Notes: generated from the sequence alone by a model not told the origin. 64,000 nt of DNA from Thamnaconus septentrionalis (GCA_009823395.1 CM020513.1:19842501-19906500), one strand, 5' to 3'; positions 11,945 to 24,700 are shown, counted from the first letter of the stretch. Program-made: numbers and translations.

Positions 11945-13281
11945 GTAATAAATACAGAGTATGCCAACAATAGATACAAATCACTAAAAACCAATAAAAA
12001 TGCAACCCTCACGAATCGTCAGCCTGGACGAGCTGTAACGGCAGTAGGTTGATTCTTCTGAAATAACTACATGCTGGATTGTTTCAGCCATCGAAGGCCA
12101 ATTAATCATGCACATACACTTAGTGTTCACTCATCTCTGGCACACAAAGTGAAGACAACTGTTTGTGAATTAATTTTGCTAATACACTGAGGTGAAATCA
12201 CACAGAGAGAGAGAGAGAGAGAGAGAGCATCCGTCCGTCCGTCCATCCATCCGAGTGAATATGAATACTAAGCGCGTGCATTAATTCCATTCTTCAGTTT
12301 ACAGTGGGTCTTTGAAGCCGCATCTGTTGCGCACTCCAGGCCTCCATTGAAGCGGCCCAGCGGAATACATCATCGCCGAGGCGGCGACAACGCCGTTCGC
12401 GCCCATTAAAATTCAAATATGGGGGAGGGAGTCCACACATTGTCCGAGGATTTATCACCCGTACGTGACAGTAAGAAGCGTCTGAGCGGAGGGAGAGCGA
12501 TGCGGCCGGGGTGAGATGTCGGGTGAGCTCTCAAGGCGACGGGACTCGGGGCGAGGCCTCGTGCGCTCCGACGCATTTCTGGCCGTTTGAATAAGACGAG
12601 CCTCACCTTGGAAAGTGGCTCTGCGCCGCTGAAAAGTCCGGGACAAGTGGAACAGCCCGCCGCTTAACGCGCTTTGAAGGCTGAGGCAGAAAAGGAAAAA
12701 TGAATAAGAGCCGACTCGCAAAGGTCGCCGATTCAAAGCCAAAATAGTCGTGATAATTCATACGTGTGCGGTGGGGAGGTGAAATAAAAAAAGAAAATAG
12801 AAAAGAAAAATAGAATCACAGAAATGAGGGGTTCTCCGATTCTAAATCTATTTATTTTGGGGGCCATGGGGCACTGTTAAAACACGGGGAACGTTTGTGA
12901 AGTAGAACAATGTTTGCTCTGAGGATTATGAAAAAATCCTCTTGTATTAAACCTCTGCGCATGCAAGGAAATGTGTGCGCCTGCGTGCGCGCGCACGGGC
13001 GCGTGTTGGAAGCAGTTTAAACGAATGCCGGCGAGTTGAGGAACGGGCGAAAGAGCCGGGGAAAAAAAAAACAGCTTGTGGTCACACGCTCTCAACGTGC
13101 ATGCCGAACACAACCCCCCCGCCCTCCCGCCACCACCCCTCCTGCACCCCCCCCGCTGATATGTGGACACCGGACGCACGCGCTCCGACACGTGCGCACG
13201 GTTTGAAGCGTTTTTCGTAACAGAATAACCGGCCAGCGTCGGAGAAATACGGAGGCTGCCGAGCGCCATGCACGTTGCAGA

Positions 13282-13427
13282 GTGTGTGTGTGTGTGTGTG
13301 TGTGAGTGTGAGAGTGTGTGTGCTGGAAGCCGGTGACGCTGTAAGAAAGAAGTGGAAAAGGAAGAAAGGCGACACAGAGGGAGAGCATGAGAGTCCAAGG
13401 CAGCTGCAGGGCTGTGGCTGTATGCCC

Positions 13428-13468
<41 letters not shown>
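13282..13468. repeat. Two GT microsatellites
   Basis: GT arrays at 13282-13304 and 13432-13468. His/Thr frames on the opposite strand are artefacts. Confidence 0.95.
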
Positions 13469-13471
<3 letters not shown>

Positions 13472-13862
13472 CTCCTGGGGGCTGGCACTGACACCATGGA
13501 GCCTGCTGTCCTGGCTGGAGTGGCCCGGGCCTGCCTGGTGACAGAGACACGGAGGGGGGAGGGGCACCCGGGGTGCAGAGGAGTCGCCCAGTCACAGTTG
13601 ATTGTTGTGTGACTAATGTCTCTCTCCAGCGTCCATCTGCTGCTGGGCCTCCTCCGCTGCTCCCCTTCCCCTCTCACTTTCCTTGTCCTCCCTCACCCTC
13701 ACCCTCCTCATCCTCACCCTCCTCACCCTCCTCCTCACCCTCCTCACCCTCACTCCGCTTCCCTGGTTTGCCGTCCTTCCATCCTGACGTCCTCTGCTCA
13801 ACTCTTGTATTGTCTTTCCCATCTTTTTATTTAGCCCCCCCCCCAATTTTATTTATTATTTA

Positions 13863-14165
13863 TTTATTAGGTACATGCTGGCAGCATGTACCTAATAAAG
13901 TGGCCATTAAATGTACATACCGTATGGGTCCTGCTTCGAGGTCGAGACAGTTGTAACCAGTGGTTATTTACTGTTGCCTGGAAATTTGTTTTGATGTTGT
14001 CAGAATTCCCATCAGATCAGCTCAGACTGCGAGATATTTAGACCATCGCCCGATATTCGTCTTGACCAAGTCTAAATGCCTGAATGCATTGAGCTGCCGC
14101 CATGCGATTGGCTGATAAGCTATGTGTATGAACAAGCTGCTGACCTGTACGGATGAGAGTTTGAC
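13863..14165. repeat. Interspersed DNA repeat with a terminal palindrome
   Basis: It starts at an 18-bp-arm palindrome that includes TACCTAATAAAGTGGCC. It then contains a segment (14060-14145) with TGAATGCATTGAGCTGC, ATGCGATTGGCTGATAAGC and GAACAAGC. These phrases belong to a widespread fish repeat whose ends read like ACCTAATAAAGTGGCC. A second diverged copy is at 56495-56580. The superfamily was not determined. Confidence 0.6.
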
Positions 14166-14433
14166 TACCTATGTGTGAGGGTTTGAGTGTGAATGTAAGA
14201 GAGTTTGATGATAATTACTCTATAAGAGTGAGTTGGAATTGTTTCCCAGACGGCCTCTCCTAATTCTACAGTCCTCCTCCACATTCGTGCCATTTAAAGC
14301 TCTTGCTCGCTGATGATCATTATTTGCTCGTGCCCAGTACTTTTCAAATGCATGGGTTAGAACAGAGAATTTGAGTTTGGAATGCAGTGTGCACTTGATA
14401 GAAGAAACATGCACTACAGGGGGGCGACAAGAC

Positions 14434-14687
14434 ATTGAATATGTGAGGTGTTTATGGAATTGTGCAGCAAAGAAGAAATAAAAAATGTTAAATATGCTTT
14501 ATAAGAAGGGTGGCTATTTTTGAAGAATCTAAAATACAACACTTGTTTGAGTTATTTCATACTTGTTTTGTTTATTGTACAATTCTATATGTCATGATTT
14601 ATAGTTTTGATGCCTTAAATTAAATGAGATAAATTGGAAAGAGAGAAGTGAGAAGGTGTGTCCAAACGTTTGACTGGCAGGGTACAT
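14434..14687. mobile_element. Tc1-like MITE fragment (copy 1)
   Basis: It shares the internal phrases GTTTGAGTTATTT and TAGTTTTGATGCCTT with the copies at 30246 and 42591, and ends in GAGAAGGTGTGTCC followed by a TTTGACTGG terminus. This terminal sequence is typical of Tc1-like elements in fish. There is no transposase. Confidence 0.6.
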
Positions 14688-17462
14688 CCAGTGGCAGCAT
14701 CCAAGTTAATGAATTCCATGTCATAAAATGACTGCAAAGGTTAATGGGCTCCTTCTAAAGGACAGAGTCACAGAGCCTCTGGTCGTTTCAGCCAAAGAAG
14801 TCACACAGCAGTGAAGCATTCTGAGGTGTTCCCAGAGCAGACGGAAGAAAACCGAGTTGTTTTAGACAGAATGTTCTAGAATATCACGTCTGGATGCAGA
14901 GGAGCTCTGTTCATCCACACCAGCGATACCAGAGGAAAGAAATTTCTGTTATTATGTAAATAGGTTGGGAGAAAGGCTTTGTAGCTTTGCATAACCAGAA
15001 GCAACCAGCCGTGTAAACAGGAAGTGAATATGGTTAACCCGCAGTAAAACAACTCTGCAGGATAACTTGGAGCAAAGGGACCACGGCGAGATTTTGAAGA
15101 GCAACGCGCTTTATTTATTTAAATCAAAAAACACAACCGTGTCGAAGATGTGCGTGAAATTCAACTTTGGATGATTTCAATGTACGCTTTGACTCTCTTC
15201 AATCCATCCTCCCTGCAATTTTATCATACAAGCAATTCGATACCCTTGAATGAAATAATAGAGGCAACCTTGGTATTTCAGTTTCACTTCTGCCTTTTTA
15301 AATAAATGAAGTGCAGTCGTGCAGTCAGGGACTTCCACCCCCCCACCCCCCGGTGAATTCTCACAGCACCCACATGCGGAGTGTTGAAGTGCCCCACTAG
15401 AGCTACCTACACTTTGGTGCTGCCGCTGAGTGTTTTGAATACAATAGAGGCAAAATGTGCATTTGGAAATTTTTCGGAGCGTTCCGAGTGAATGTAGGTG
15501 TTTGATTGTCAGCGCTTCAGCGGAGATCCTCCTGGGGTCAAATGCTTTGTTCAATTGTTAACGTTCAGATCACGTCAAAGTCTTGGGGATTTCTGTGATT
15601 CGTGTCCTTGCTTCTGTCGCTGCCGCTAAGTTTCTTAGAATTGTGTATACTTTAGTGGTGGGACTTGATTTTAAAATTTGACTAATGGCCTTTGTAATTA
15701 ATTAATTGTCATTAATTAATCGCAATTAATCGCGTTTTAATCGTATAACGGTATTTGAGTTGGGGACTCTGCTTGCTTGTACTCGGTGCTCTCACGTTAT
15801 TGTTCCAGCGGCCATGCTTTTTGCTACGTGTTTCTTTTTCACGAGCCAAGAAAAATGTTTTCATCTCGGCCACTTCATGTTGCAAAGCCCAACTCGAGTG
15901 TCGTGCTAATGAAACGGTTTGATATTTACCTTTTTGTTTTATTTAGCCGCAAAGCACTTGAGCGTTTTAGCCTGGTGGACGCTGACTTTGTCTGGTGTTC
16001 GAAGCTGAACAGGTAGAGCACAAATGGTCTTTTGTATTTTGGATAATAGCTGAGTGTTAAAAAGGGGTTTTGAGATTTTCTTTTTATAGACTGGAAAACT
16101 ATTATCTTTCCATGACCACCACAAAAAGGGCCACAAAATCAAAAATCATCAGCCTTTTAAACTTTTATATTTATATACTGTATAGTTATTCATTGTTTCA
16201 CACAAAAGGTTCAGATGGCCATTGATATGCATAAATAATAATATATTATTAAAATTATATCACCGTCAGTCACTTGTGTAACCTCGGAGGATGAAATGAC
16301 GAATGCTAATTCAGCAATTTTAAAGAGGAATTGGGAGGAAATTACTTCCAGCATATTTCACACCTGATTCACACTCTTAACTTTCCCTCCAGGGGGGAGG
16401 GGGGGTCACATCTTCTGTTCAATTTAGGATTTTTTTTTTTCCAGAGGGTGATTTTGAAGACCTGACTTAAACAATTAGAGCGTTATTTTTAGGAGGTGAC
16501 AATGGAGGAGCTAATAAGTGCAGCGAGGAAACACTGAGGTTTTTTTTTTTTTGGAGACATCTTGGTTAGTTCCAAGTACTATTCAGAACAAGCACGACTG
16601 CGTCCGGCTTAGTCGCCAACGTGGGTTATGTCTGAGGTGGCTTGGTGGACAAAAAATAAATAAATAAATAAATTCACAAACTCCAGCATACAGGATGCAG
16701 ATTCAGCCGGCAGCCCTGCGCATGAATGGATCCTTGTGTGAAGGGAAAAGTTTTGGCGGCTCGGCTTGGGAGGAGGAAGGCAGCGAGGGTAGGAAGTTGG
16801 ACAGGAAGCCGACAGGGGTGGAGAGTTCGGGGGTAGGGTTGGGGTGGGGTGGGGGTAGAGAGCTACAAGACGAGCTCGAGTCGAAAGCAGTCGATGTCGC
16901 TCATTACGCGCTGGCCTCCGAGCGGCAGCCAAGCGGATGTTTTTCCCCCGGCAGCTTTTGCAGCGGGCCCCCCACCCCACCCCCCCCCCCAAAGGTTCTC
17001 GGCAAAGTCTTGATCCTGGGCCCAAGAACGCTGAGCGGGTTAAAAAAAACGTTGCCCGCTGCTCTACATGCCTCGGTTGCATGTACGCTGTCAAGTGTGA
17101 TTGTGTTAAAATTAGCCAGCCTGACACACACACACACTCACACACACACACACACACACTGATGCGCCCTTCACACTGCCGGCTTGCGAAGGCTGCGGCC
17201 ACGGACAAGAGCAAGGGAAGTGTGAACAGTACAAGAACAGACAAAATGACATGTGTTTGCCCAAGGAGCTGGCACTGTAATTGTGTGTGTGTGTGTGTGT
17301 CTGTGCGCGTGTGTGCGTGCACATATGCTGGTCTGTGAGAGCTGTGTGTGTGTGTATGCCGTGCCAACCCTGCTGTTTACCGTGGGGGATTTTAGAAGAA
17401 TTGTAGGCAGCTGGCAAAGCCCCTTCAGTTTCCCGTTTTGTTTTTTTTTCCCCTACCTTGGT

Positions 17463-17477
17463 TGTCTGTCTGTCTGT

Positions 17478-17516
<39 letters not shown>
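17463..17516. repeat. (TCTG)n(CCTG)n array
   Basis: A compound tetranucleotide array. Cys/Leu/Pro frames here are repeat artefacts. Confidence 0.95.
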
Positions 17517-17887
17517 CTCCTGCTCCTCCTGCTCTTGCTCCACTTATGTGCATGCTAGATTTGATGTCGGGCTACCACGACGGTTTAACAAAATAGGCAA
17601 TTTCCTCCATGAAAAGAAGCAATAACGTCCCTCCGGCAGCTAGGACGCGGGCCTGCAATGTGTTCATCACAAGTCAAAGCTGCACTACAAAATATTTCCA
17701 GGGTATAAAAAAAATAGAAAGGAAAAAATACAGATTTAATATCAACTTAAATCAGGGCAGAGGAGCTCCTCTCCATTATGGCTGCCCTGTTTTTTGTTTT
17801 TTTTTTCTGAAAAGGAGGCTTGCGGTTTATTAAGGGGTGTTGTCTGCTGAGGAGCAGGGAGCATAAATGATAATAATATCAAGACAA

Positions 17888-18120
17888 TAGCTGCGTTTCC
17901 ATTACAGTTTTTCGCAAAAATAAAAGCAATATTTCCGCGTACAATTGCGATTTGCAGGTGTTTCCAGTGAATGGTGTGAAGCGCATAAGCCGTGAGTTCT
18001 CGTAAATCTCGTCCTGCGAGATTATACGTTTTTTTTTACATTTACATTTGTTTGCTGTTAAGATTGATTGTCATATGTTTCTCTTTGATTACTTGTCAAA
18101 AATATTCCGAAGCCGTGAAA
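17888..18120. mobile_element. TAGCTGCG-type MITE, left part
   Basis: It begins with TAGCTGCGTTTCCATTA, which is the exact reverse complement of the right end of the element ending at 35113. Both copies also share internal text around an inverted CTCGT...GCGAGATT motif and a TTTGTTTGCTGT-like stretch. The right terminus of this copy was not found; the copy ends about 110 bases before the tead1 exon 2 acceptor. Confidence 0.6.
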
Positions 18121-18229
18121 CGTTGAAGTTTTCAGACTTTTGCACAAATATTTAACACTTGCCAGTTGTCATGGTTAGTTTTAACCATCATTAATGCAAG
18201 TCATTTCTCCTCCTCTCTTTTTTTTTTAG

Positions 18230-18509
18230 GATTCCTGCTGCCTGAGGCTGGATTTTGGACTGTCTCTCCACTCCACCAGTTGCTATTAGCCGCTAGTAGC
18301 TGCTACTAGCTTTTAGGTTCACTGTTGTTGCAGCTTTAGCCAGCATTAATGTTCAGTTTCTAATGGTCCACAGCTGACCCCCTCTGGGAGCTAATTATTG
18401 CCATTAGCATTTGGTGAAGTTAGCGCCGCTTTGCCACTCAATCGTTCAATCACACGGCCGGCCTAGCGCCGAGGCACCGATAGCAGCTAGTTTCACGTTA
18501 CCTGCCGGC
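18230..18509 (+). other. tead1: tead1 exon 2, 5' UTR part
   Basis: A T-rich tract and AG at 18228-18229 open this exon. Its 280 untranslated bases carry two tiny upstream ORFs (18349-18377) and a 9-bp-arm inverted repeat at 18292-18310. There is an in-frame stop at 18405-18407, and no other ATG before the main start at 18510. Confidence 0.75.
18349..18377 (+). promoter_or_regulatory. tead1: Two overlapping mini-uORFs in the tead1 leader
   Basis: ATG at 18349 encodes four residues and stops at TAA 18361-18363. The next ATG starts at 18363, sharing the A of that TAA (TAATG), and stops at TGA 18375-18377. Both lie upstream of the main ATG, which is 133 bases past the second stop. They could lower translation or depend on reinitiation; the effect is inferred. 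Confidence 0.55.
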
Positions 18510-18714
18510 ATGGAGCGCAGTAGCTGGAGCGGCAGCGAGAGTGCAGGCGAGGACATGGACAGACTGAGTGACTCCGGAGGAGATAAGAACATGGATGGGG
18601 ACCCCGAGGGGGTCTGGAGCCCTGACATCGAGCAGAGCTTCCAGGAGGCCCTGGCCATCTACCCGCCCTGTGGACGGAGGAAGATTATCCTGTCTGATGA
18701 AGGAAAGATGTACG
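18510..18714 (+). CDS. tead1: tead1 coding exon 2 (start codon, first part of TEA domain)
   Basis: Encodes residues 1-68 plus one base, up to EGKMYG, and ends at a GTGAGT donor. The start is ATG in the context GGCATGG (G at -3 and +4). Human TEAD1 is known to begin at a non-AUG codon (AUU) at the matching position, where its protein reads [11 protein letters not shown]. This fish has a standard ATG there. Confidence 0.96.
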
Positions 18715-21700
18715 GTGAGTGACGGCGGGGAGTGGAATTCATTCAGTGAAAAGACAAGAATTCGGCTGGCACAGCCGCGAAAAAGACGACCGCGACGCGA
18801 TGTTAATCACCGCTATCTGCTCCGTTTATTAAATTAGCGTGTGGGTTGCACCAGAGTTGATCAAGCAGCACCAACACGGATGGTCTTACCGTGCACGGGC
18901 CCATTTTTCTACATGAGAAACTGGTGAAATCATAGTGGCATAAGTTATGTTTTTTACGTTTTAAGTTAGACTTACAAAGTTGTGTAGTGATGTGAAATGG
19001 TTGTAAAAAACAGAATATTAACCTCTCAAAGAGGAACAATAAGGGATATATGAGCAAGGAGTGGTCAAACTCATCAAAGCTGCTTCTGTAATACATAATT
19101 TTAGCAAAGATTTTTTAGTTCTACTTATTTGCTAAAGTGCCACTTGTCAAAGAGCTGTAAGCTAACGCTATGCTATTTCAGATCTCTTGATTCCAAGTTG
19201 AACCGACCAAGTCTCATTGTTGCTTTGCCTTTTTCACAAGTGTTTTAAATCAATGCACATAACAAATACGCATGCATATGTACATATATATATATACATT
19301 TTTTTTTTTTTTTCAAGCGTTGCAAATAATTGTGACGGCTCGGCGCTCAGTTGTCACACGCCGCTGTGCGTGTGATCAGACCGGGGGGGGGGGGGTTAGT
19401 TGTAGCTGTAAAAGAGAGGAAATAGAGGTGAGCTATAGGTGCAGGTTGCTGGAGAGCAAGAGTGACACTGTGTCTGAGAGCGTGTGTGCTTGTGTGTGTG
19501 TGTGTGTGTGTGTGTGTTAGAACTAATAGAGTGATGAACAGATGGTACTCTGGCTGCCACCAGCTGCGCCTCCCTCCCTCCCTCCCTCCATCCCTCCCTC
19601 CCTCCCTCCCCTTTCCACTCTTTTTTTCTCTCTCTGTATGCAGAGTGCACTCCAGTGATTTCTCTACGCTTCTCTACTCTAAACTTGACCTTTTACATTT
19701 TCACTTTGCCTGAACCGCATTGTACCCGGCCCCTCCCTCTGGATGGACCCCTCCTCTGGATCTCGATCACGTTGCCCAGCCCACCCTCGCTAACCCAGCG
19801 TGGCCAGAAGTACGCGGACACCTGATGATCTCAGCCATATGTGCAGCATTTGTCTCACCCCGGGCTGCAGTAGCATGACTGGGCTCTGGCGCTGGGTGGG
19901 CCGGGTCTTACAACCCGGGCTTCACAGCAACACCTGTAGACAGCCAGGAGGTGTGGGGGTGTGTGTGTGTGTGTGTGTGTGCGGGCTTGTGCACAGGCTC
20001 ACTTGGAAGAGGTTCTGGTGGAAACTGTAAAGTGGTGCAAACGCTTTTTTTGTGCGTTTTAACAATGATGATGTCAAACTGTGTCAATGACGTCACCGAG
20101 AGAACAGGAAGTAGAGCCACTAGGTCCAACCGTGGATGTGTTATAAGAAGTGGATACCGGACTGGCAATATGCCGGCCCGCCAATTTTTCCCAGTGGCCA
20201 CTCAAGGTACTGCAGCAAAAAAAAATCCAATGGGCCCAAAAAAATGGCTGACAAGTTGACTGTGACCTGAAACACGATTCATAGAAAGTCTTTCTTTTGA
20301 TTTTTCAGTTATGGTCTTTTAGTTGTTAAAAAAAAACAACCGATAAACTCACCAGAAAAGAGTTTATTCCCAGCGTGACGTCACAACGTCGGACGTGCAG
20401 CTGTGTCTCAGCTCGTTCTGATTGGCTGCGTCCTGATGTGTCTAGAAAAATATCGTTCTCCAGGATCGTTCTGATTGGCCAAATAGATCATCACTACTGC
20501 GCATGCTCTATGAGCCCATTAATGCGGAAGTCAAAAACTTTTTCGGCGTATGTGCTGGGGGAGCAACTTCATTGAAACGAATTCATCTTTTTATCCCCCC
20601 ACCAGTTTTAAATGTTTAAACCCTGACGCTAACCCGCATGCTTCTGGACAGTGTTCCAGTCACATACCTACTGTGGCCAGTCGTGAATGGCGCAAAACAA
20701 AAAAAACCCAAAAAAAACACGTCGGTGGTTCCTTTTGTAGTTCCGTGAATAGCATCGGTGATGTTTCAAATGCATGTCAATATTGAACAACGGAGCACAA
20801 TATCCCCACCACAACAAACGCTGTGAATGGAAGCGTTGCGGGCTGAGGTTGTGCGTCGTTTAGCTGTTGTAAGGCAACTGGAAACACTTATTTCGACGTA
20901 TTGAGCCGCTCATTGTGTACAAACATTCCAAACCTGGCGAAGACGAGCGAGCACCACGGGGTCAGAAACTGTCCGTGCAGATAAAACACAGAGCCTTCAC
21001 GCCCACGGCCCCTCACTGGATATTTCCTAATATTCGCTTTTGTTATCCATTAAGGATTGCGAGGGATACCTACCACAAAATAACTGTAGGCGGCATAGGT
21101 TACATAGGTTTCAAGTGCATCCTCGGCTTTTCAGCGTAATCCAACAGAAAGGGCTGACAAATGATACCTCGCCTGGAATGAAGTGAGCACTGCAAACACG
21201 AGCTTCTTTAAGTCAGCAGTAGCATTGTTCCAGTCTTCTGGTTTTTTAGTCCTTGGAAGTCAGTTTTGTTGAAACGGATGAGATCCTGTGGGTATTCTGA
21301 AAAACTCCACACCGCTGCTGCTTCTATTTTCACAGCCAACAGCGCCACGAGTTGGCACCTCAGCAAAGTGTTGAACTTCATTGGTGCGGCGCCAATGCAG
21401 CTGCACCTCAGCATTCCGATTGGATGGAATGTTGACCGACAATGGCTTTTGGCCAGTCAGAATCCAGGAAAGTCCTAACTTGGGTTTTTGTTGTTGTTTT
21501 AAGAGAAATTTGTAAATCAGAGCAAAGGAATGATTCCGAGGCATTCGGCTTTCCGCTTGGAGCTTACGCAAAGTGACGTTCTCCAATGGCCTGTGTGAAA
21601 GGTCAGTGTTGTACATACATATTTTCTGTGATGTTTACACTCAAATGAGGTTCATACTGTAACGTTAGGTTTGCCTTGTGTCAAACCGAAGGAGCCAGAG

Positions 21701-24700
21701 CAGGGAACCAGTCAGTTGTCGCACTTCAACCCTGCCAAGCACCATTCTAAGGAGAGTTTCCAGTCGGTCTTACGAGTATGTTACATATCAGTCACAATAG
21801 TCAACCCATCCTAGAGAGAGGACCCCCGAAAACGAAAACCATCCTCTACAGATGCAACACCCTCTCGAAGGTGTTGCATCCTCTTGAGTTTTCACCTCAA
21901 TAGTTTTTCCTCAATAGTCTTCACAGATATCGGGCTATACAGCTCAAACCTGATGAGATGTGATAGCGTTTGTTGCTGCACGCTGACCTCAGAAGCCACA
22001 GAAGAAGTACGGGGAGCAAGTGTGAGGCTGGAGCGGCTGTGCTCCCCGCTGTTTTCTGATCACTTACCGACCGTTCGGCTCACTCTGTTCCCTGCCTCGG
22101 CGTCATGTCCAGCACTGTAACGCTTACCTCCGTGACTCCGAGTCCGAGTTGTTGACACACGCATCGCGGTGGCTTCTTTGGACTCGGCAGGGCAGAAAAG
22201 GCGAGGAGGGTTGAGCCTCCTGCTTTGTCCTGATTTTTTTTACTAAGAATTTACGAAACCCGCGTCGAGTCGGCTTTTTACGGCGCAGTGAAACACACAA
22301 ATTTCAAGTTTATTCACGCTCGATCTTGATTGTTGATATTCTGTTGCAAGATGAAGAAAAAAACAGGATTGCTTGAGGACGTTTACAAAACTTGATTTCC
22401 TTTGCCTTGCTATCCAAACTGAAGCCGACACCAGCGCCATACTGCTGGTTATTTCCTTGAATATTTCGCCAAGGTAAAAATTAACAACAAATACGTATTG
22501 CTACAGAAAAAGAAACTGTATTTTATTGGTAGGTGCCCTGTCAGAGTCTAAGAATAGGTCGTTCTAGCTGCAGGGAAATGGACTGAAAAAGGGGGAAGAA
22601 AAGGGGTAAAATGTGCAAAAGTGCTGGGATTAACGTGGCGGGGTAGGAGCATTGAAAAATCATAAATGGATGTGCATAAAAGGAGAAGGGAACAGAAGGG
22701 TGAATAATGGCACTATTATCCAAAGCAAAGGTACAATGTAATGGCCCCTGGCTTTTGCTCCCCTACAGGAATATCATATGGATCCACTGGGCGGGGATAA
22801 AAGTCATTTAATTGGTATTGAACCCTGTGTGTCTCTTAAGCCAGGGATCAGGGTCGACTTATAAACAGACGTGTTATCGCAAAAGCCTCCAACACGCTGT
22901 GAATGAGGATGAAGACATCTTTAGACATCTAATTAAAATATTTCATCCGTCGTTGCCGCATGAACTAATGCCGATACTTTCTTCCATTGAAAAATCTAGA
23001 TTAAATGTGCCCCGAGCGAAACTGTGGCATTGTCAGCAAAAGATCCTGTGACTTTTGGGAGTAGAACTGAGTTTGAAAATTTAAACATAATCATTTTTTA
23101 ACTATAAGATGGCAGAAAGATCACTTCTGGGTCGCAAGTATTGCACCTTTTCCCAGAAGTCCATTCTGAGTAGTGTTTGCTGGCAGTAATGACTTTGATT
23201 TGAGCAAAGAAAGCTAATTATTACAAGTTAATGGCTGTTCTCTTGTCTTGCAAATCAAATTAAATCGGCCCCTTGTGTTGTGGAGAACCGTTTCCAACTA
23301 CCTGCTTTGCGTGGACTGTATTTACACCCTGATAGGCACTAGATAAGCCTTCTCTACTGTACATGTGTGGCTTTATCACTTTCTTATGTTTGAGTTAGCC
23401 AAGACTGCCAGTGTCACGGCAGAGGTATTGGTGCTCTCTGAAACTCGGACCCCTGTTGTCTAACAAGTGGCCAATGTCTAGTCCAGTGTTTGTGTAATGG
23501 GACACAATTAACAAAAGTTTCATACCACAAATTTCATCCACGAATCCACATTTGGAGCCATGGCGAAGTAGCAGGAACTCAATGGGACGCGTGCCAGTTC
23601 AGTTAGATGCACTGGAGAAGACGTTCTGGCCTGGCCTTCGCTTGCCTTGTTTCCTTTAGTTTTGACTCGTTATGAAATTACATGAAAATTATCTCGGAAT
23701 TGCGTGACAGTGAGCCTTTCACGATGGCAAAATAACGCGATAGCTTCACGAAATAACGTGATGGTTTCTTGTAAAAACACGAATGCCATCACGAAATAAC
23801 GTGATACTGAGCCACCATCCCTCTTCTGTACGTTCATATGTGAAACCCTGAAATGTGAGAATGGCAGATCTTTATTCAGGGATGCTGAAGGTGAACGAGC
23901 TCTCAAAGTCGAAGGGCTGCTCAGTCGCCTGGTGTTCCGTGGCTGTTTGCCAATGAAACGTGCTGAAGTAGACAGTTGATTTTCTTTTTCGGATACAGAC
24001 GTGTATGAAAATCACCTCGGATGTCATTCACGCACATGCAAAGGAAGCAGCAGCAGCAGCTGCGGCGGCGGCGGCACTGAAATGTAAATGTAGGGACACA
24101 TCAAGAGCCGCAGATGAATCGTGACCTTACAGTGAAAGAAGCAACTCTTTAATTTCTTTCAAAGATAGGCCACCTTTGCCGCCGGCCTTGCTGTTCAGTT
24201 ACGCCAACACGTGTGGGACGGCTCAGTTAACACCACCAAGGCTTTTCTTTTTCTTCCCATCACGGGGTTTCTGTGTAACTAACAGTGTTGTTAATGAATA
24301 AAAGTCTTCTTTTTTTTTGTTGGCCCACCTGAGATCAAAGAGTCTCCTCGAGGTCGTAGGAGTCCAGTCCAGTGCTTCTCAACTGGTGGAGTCTCAGGAC
24401 CCAAATGACCCAAATTTATTACACAAAAATAAAATCGCTAACCAGCCCACTTTCTATCATGTCTTGTCAATAAATTATTGAAATGATTTAATTCAATTTT
24501 ATGTCCTGCAAAATAAATGGCACACATTTTCTAAAAAAAAAAAAAAAATAAAAAAGGGATACTGCCACGAAGCCGCGATCCAATCAAAACAGCTCAGCGA
24601 CCCAAAAGTGGGTCGCGACCCACCAGTTGAGCAACACTGGTCTAGTCACACAGGGATCTTCCAAGGGTACGCTTCCCAGGACACACACACACACACACAC

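Larger units (their letters stand above)
1037..18229 (+). other. tead1: tead1 intron 1
   Basis: This intron of about 17.2 kb runs from the GTAAGT donor at 1037 to the T-run/AG acceptor at 18228-18229. I see no coding exon in it. It holds dozens of microsatellites, a G-rich block (4818-5125), a tetranucleotide GATA array (11897-11943), parts of three DNA-transposon-like repeats (8390-8507, 13863-14165, 14434-14687), and the start of a TAGCTGCG-type MITE at 17888. Less repetitive, CG-containing segments such as 9330-9540 and 12330-12650 could be enhancers, but nothing in the sequence alone proves it. Confidence 0.6.

Noticed and set aside
18411..18509. In-frame upstream TTG as the tead1 start
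   Set aside because: The frame is open from 18408, and TEADs can use non-AUG starts. However, the 33 extra residues resemble no TEAD N-terminus, while the ATG at 18510 aligns with the known first residue.
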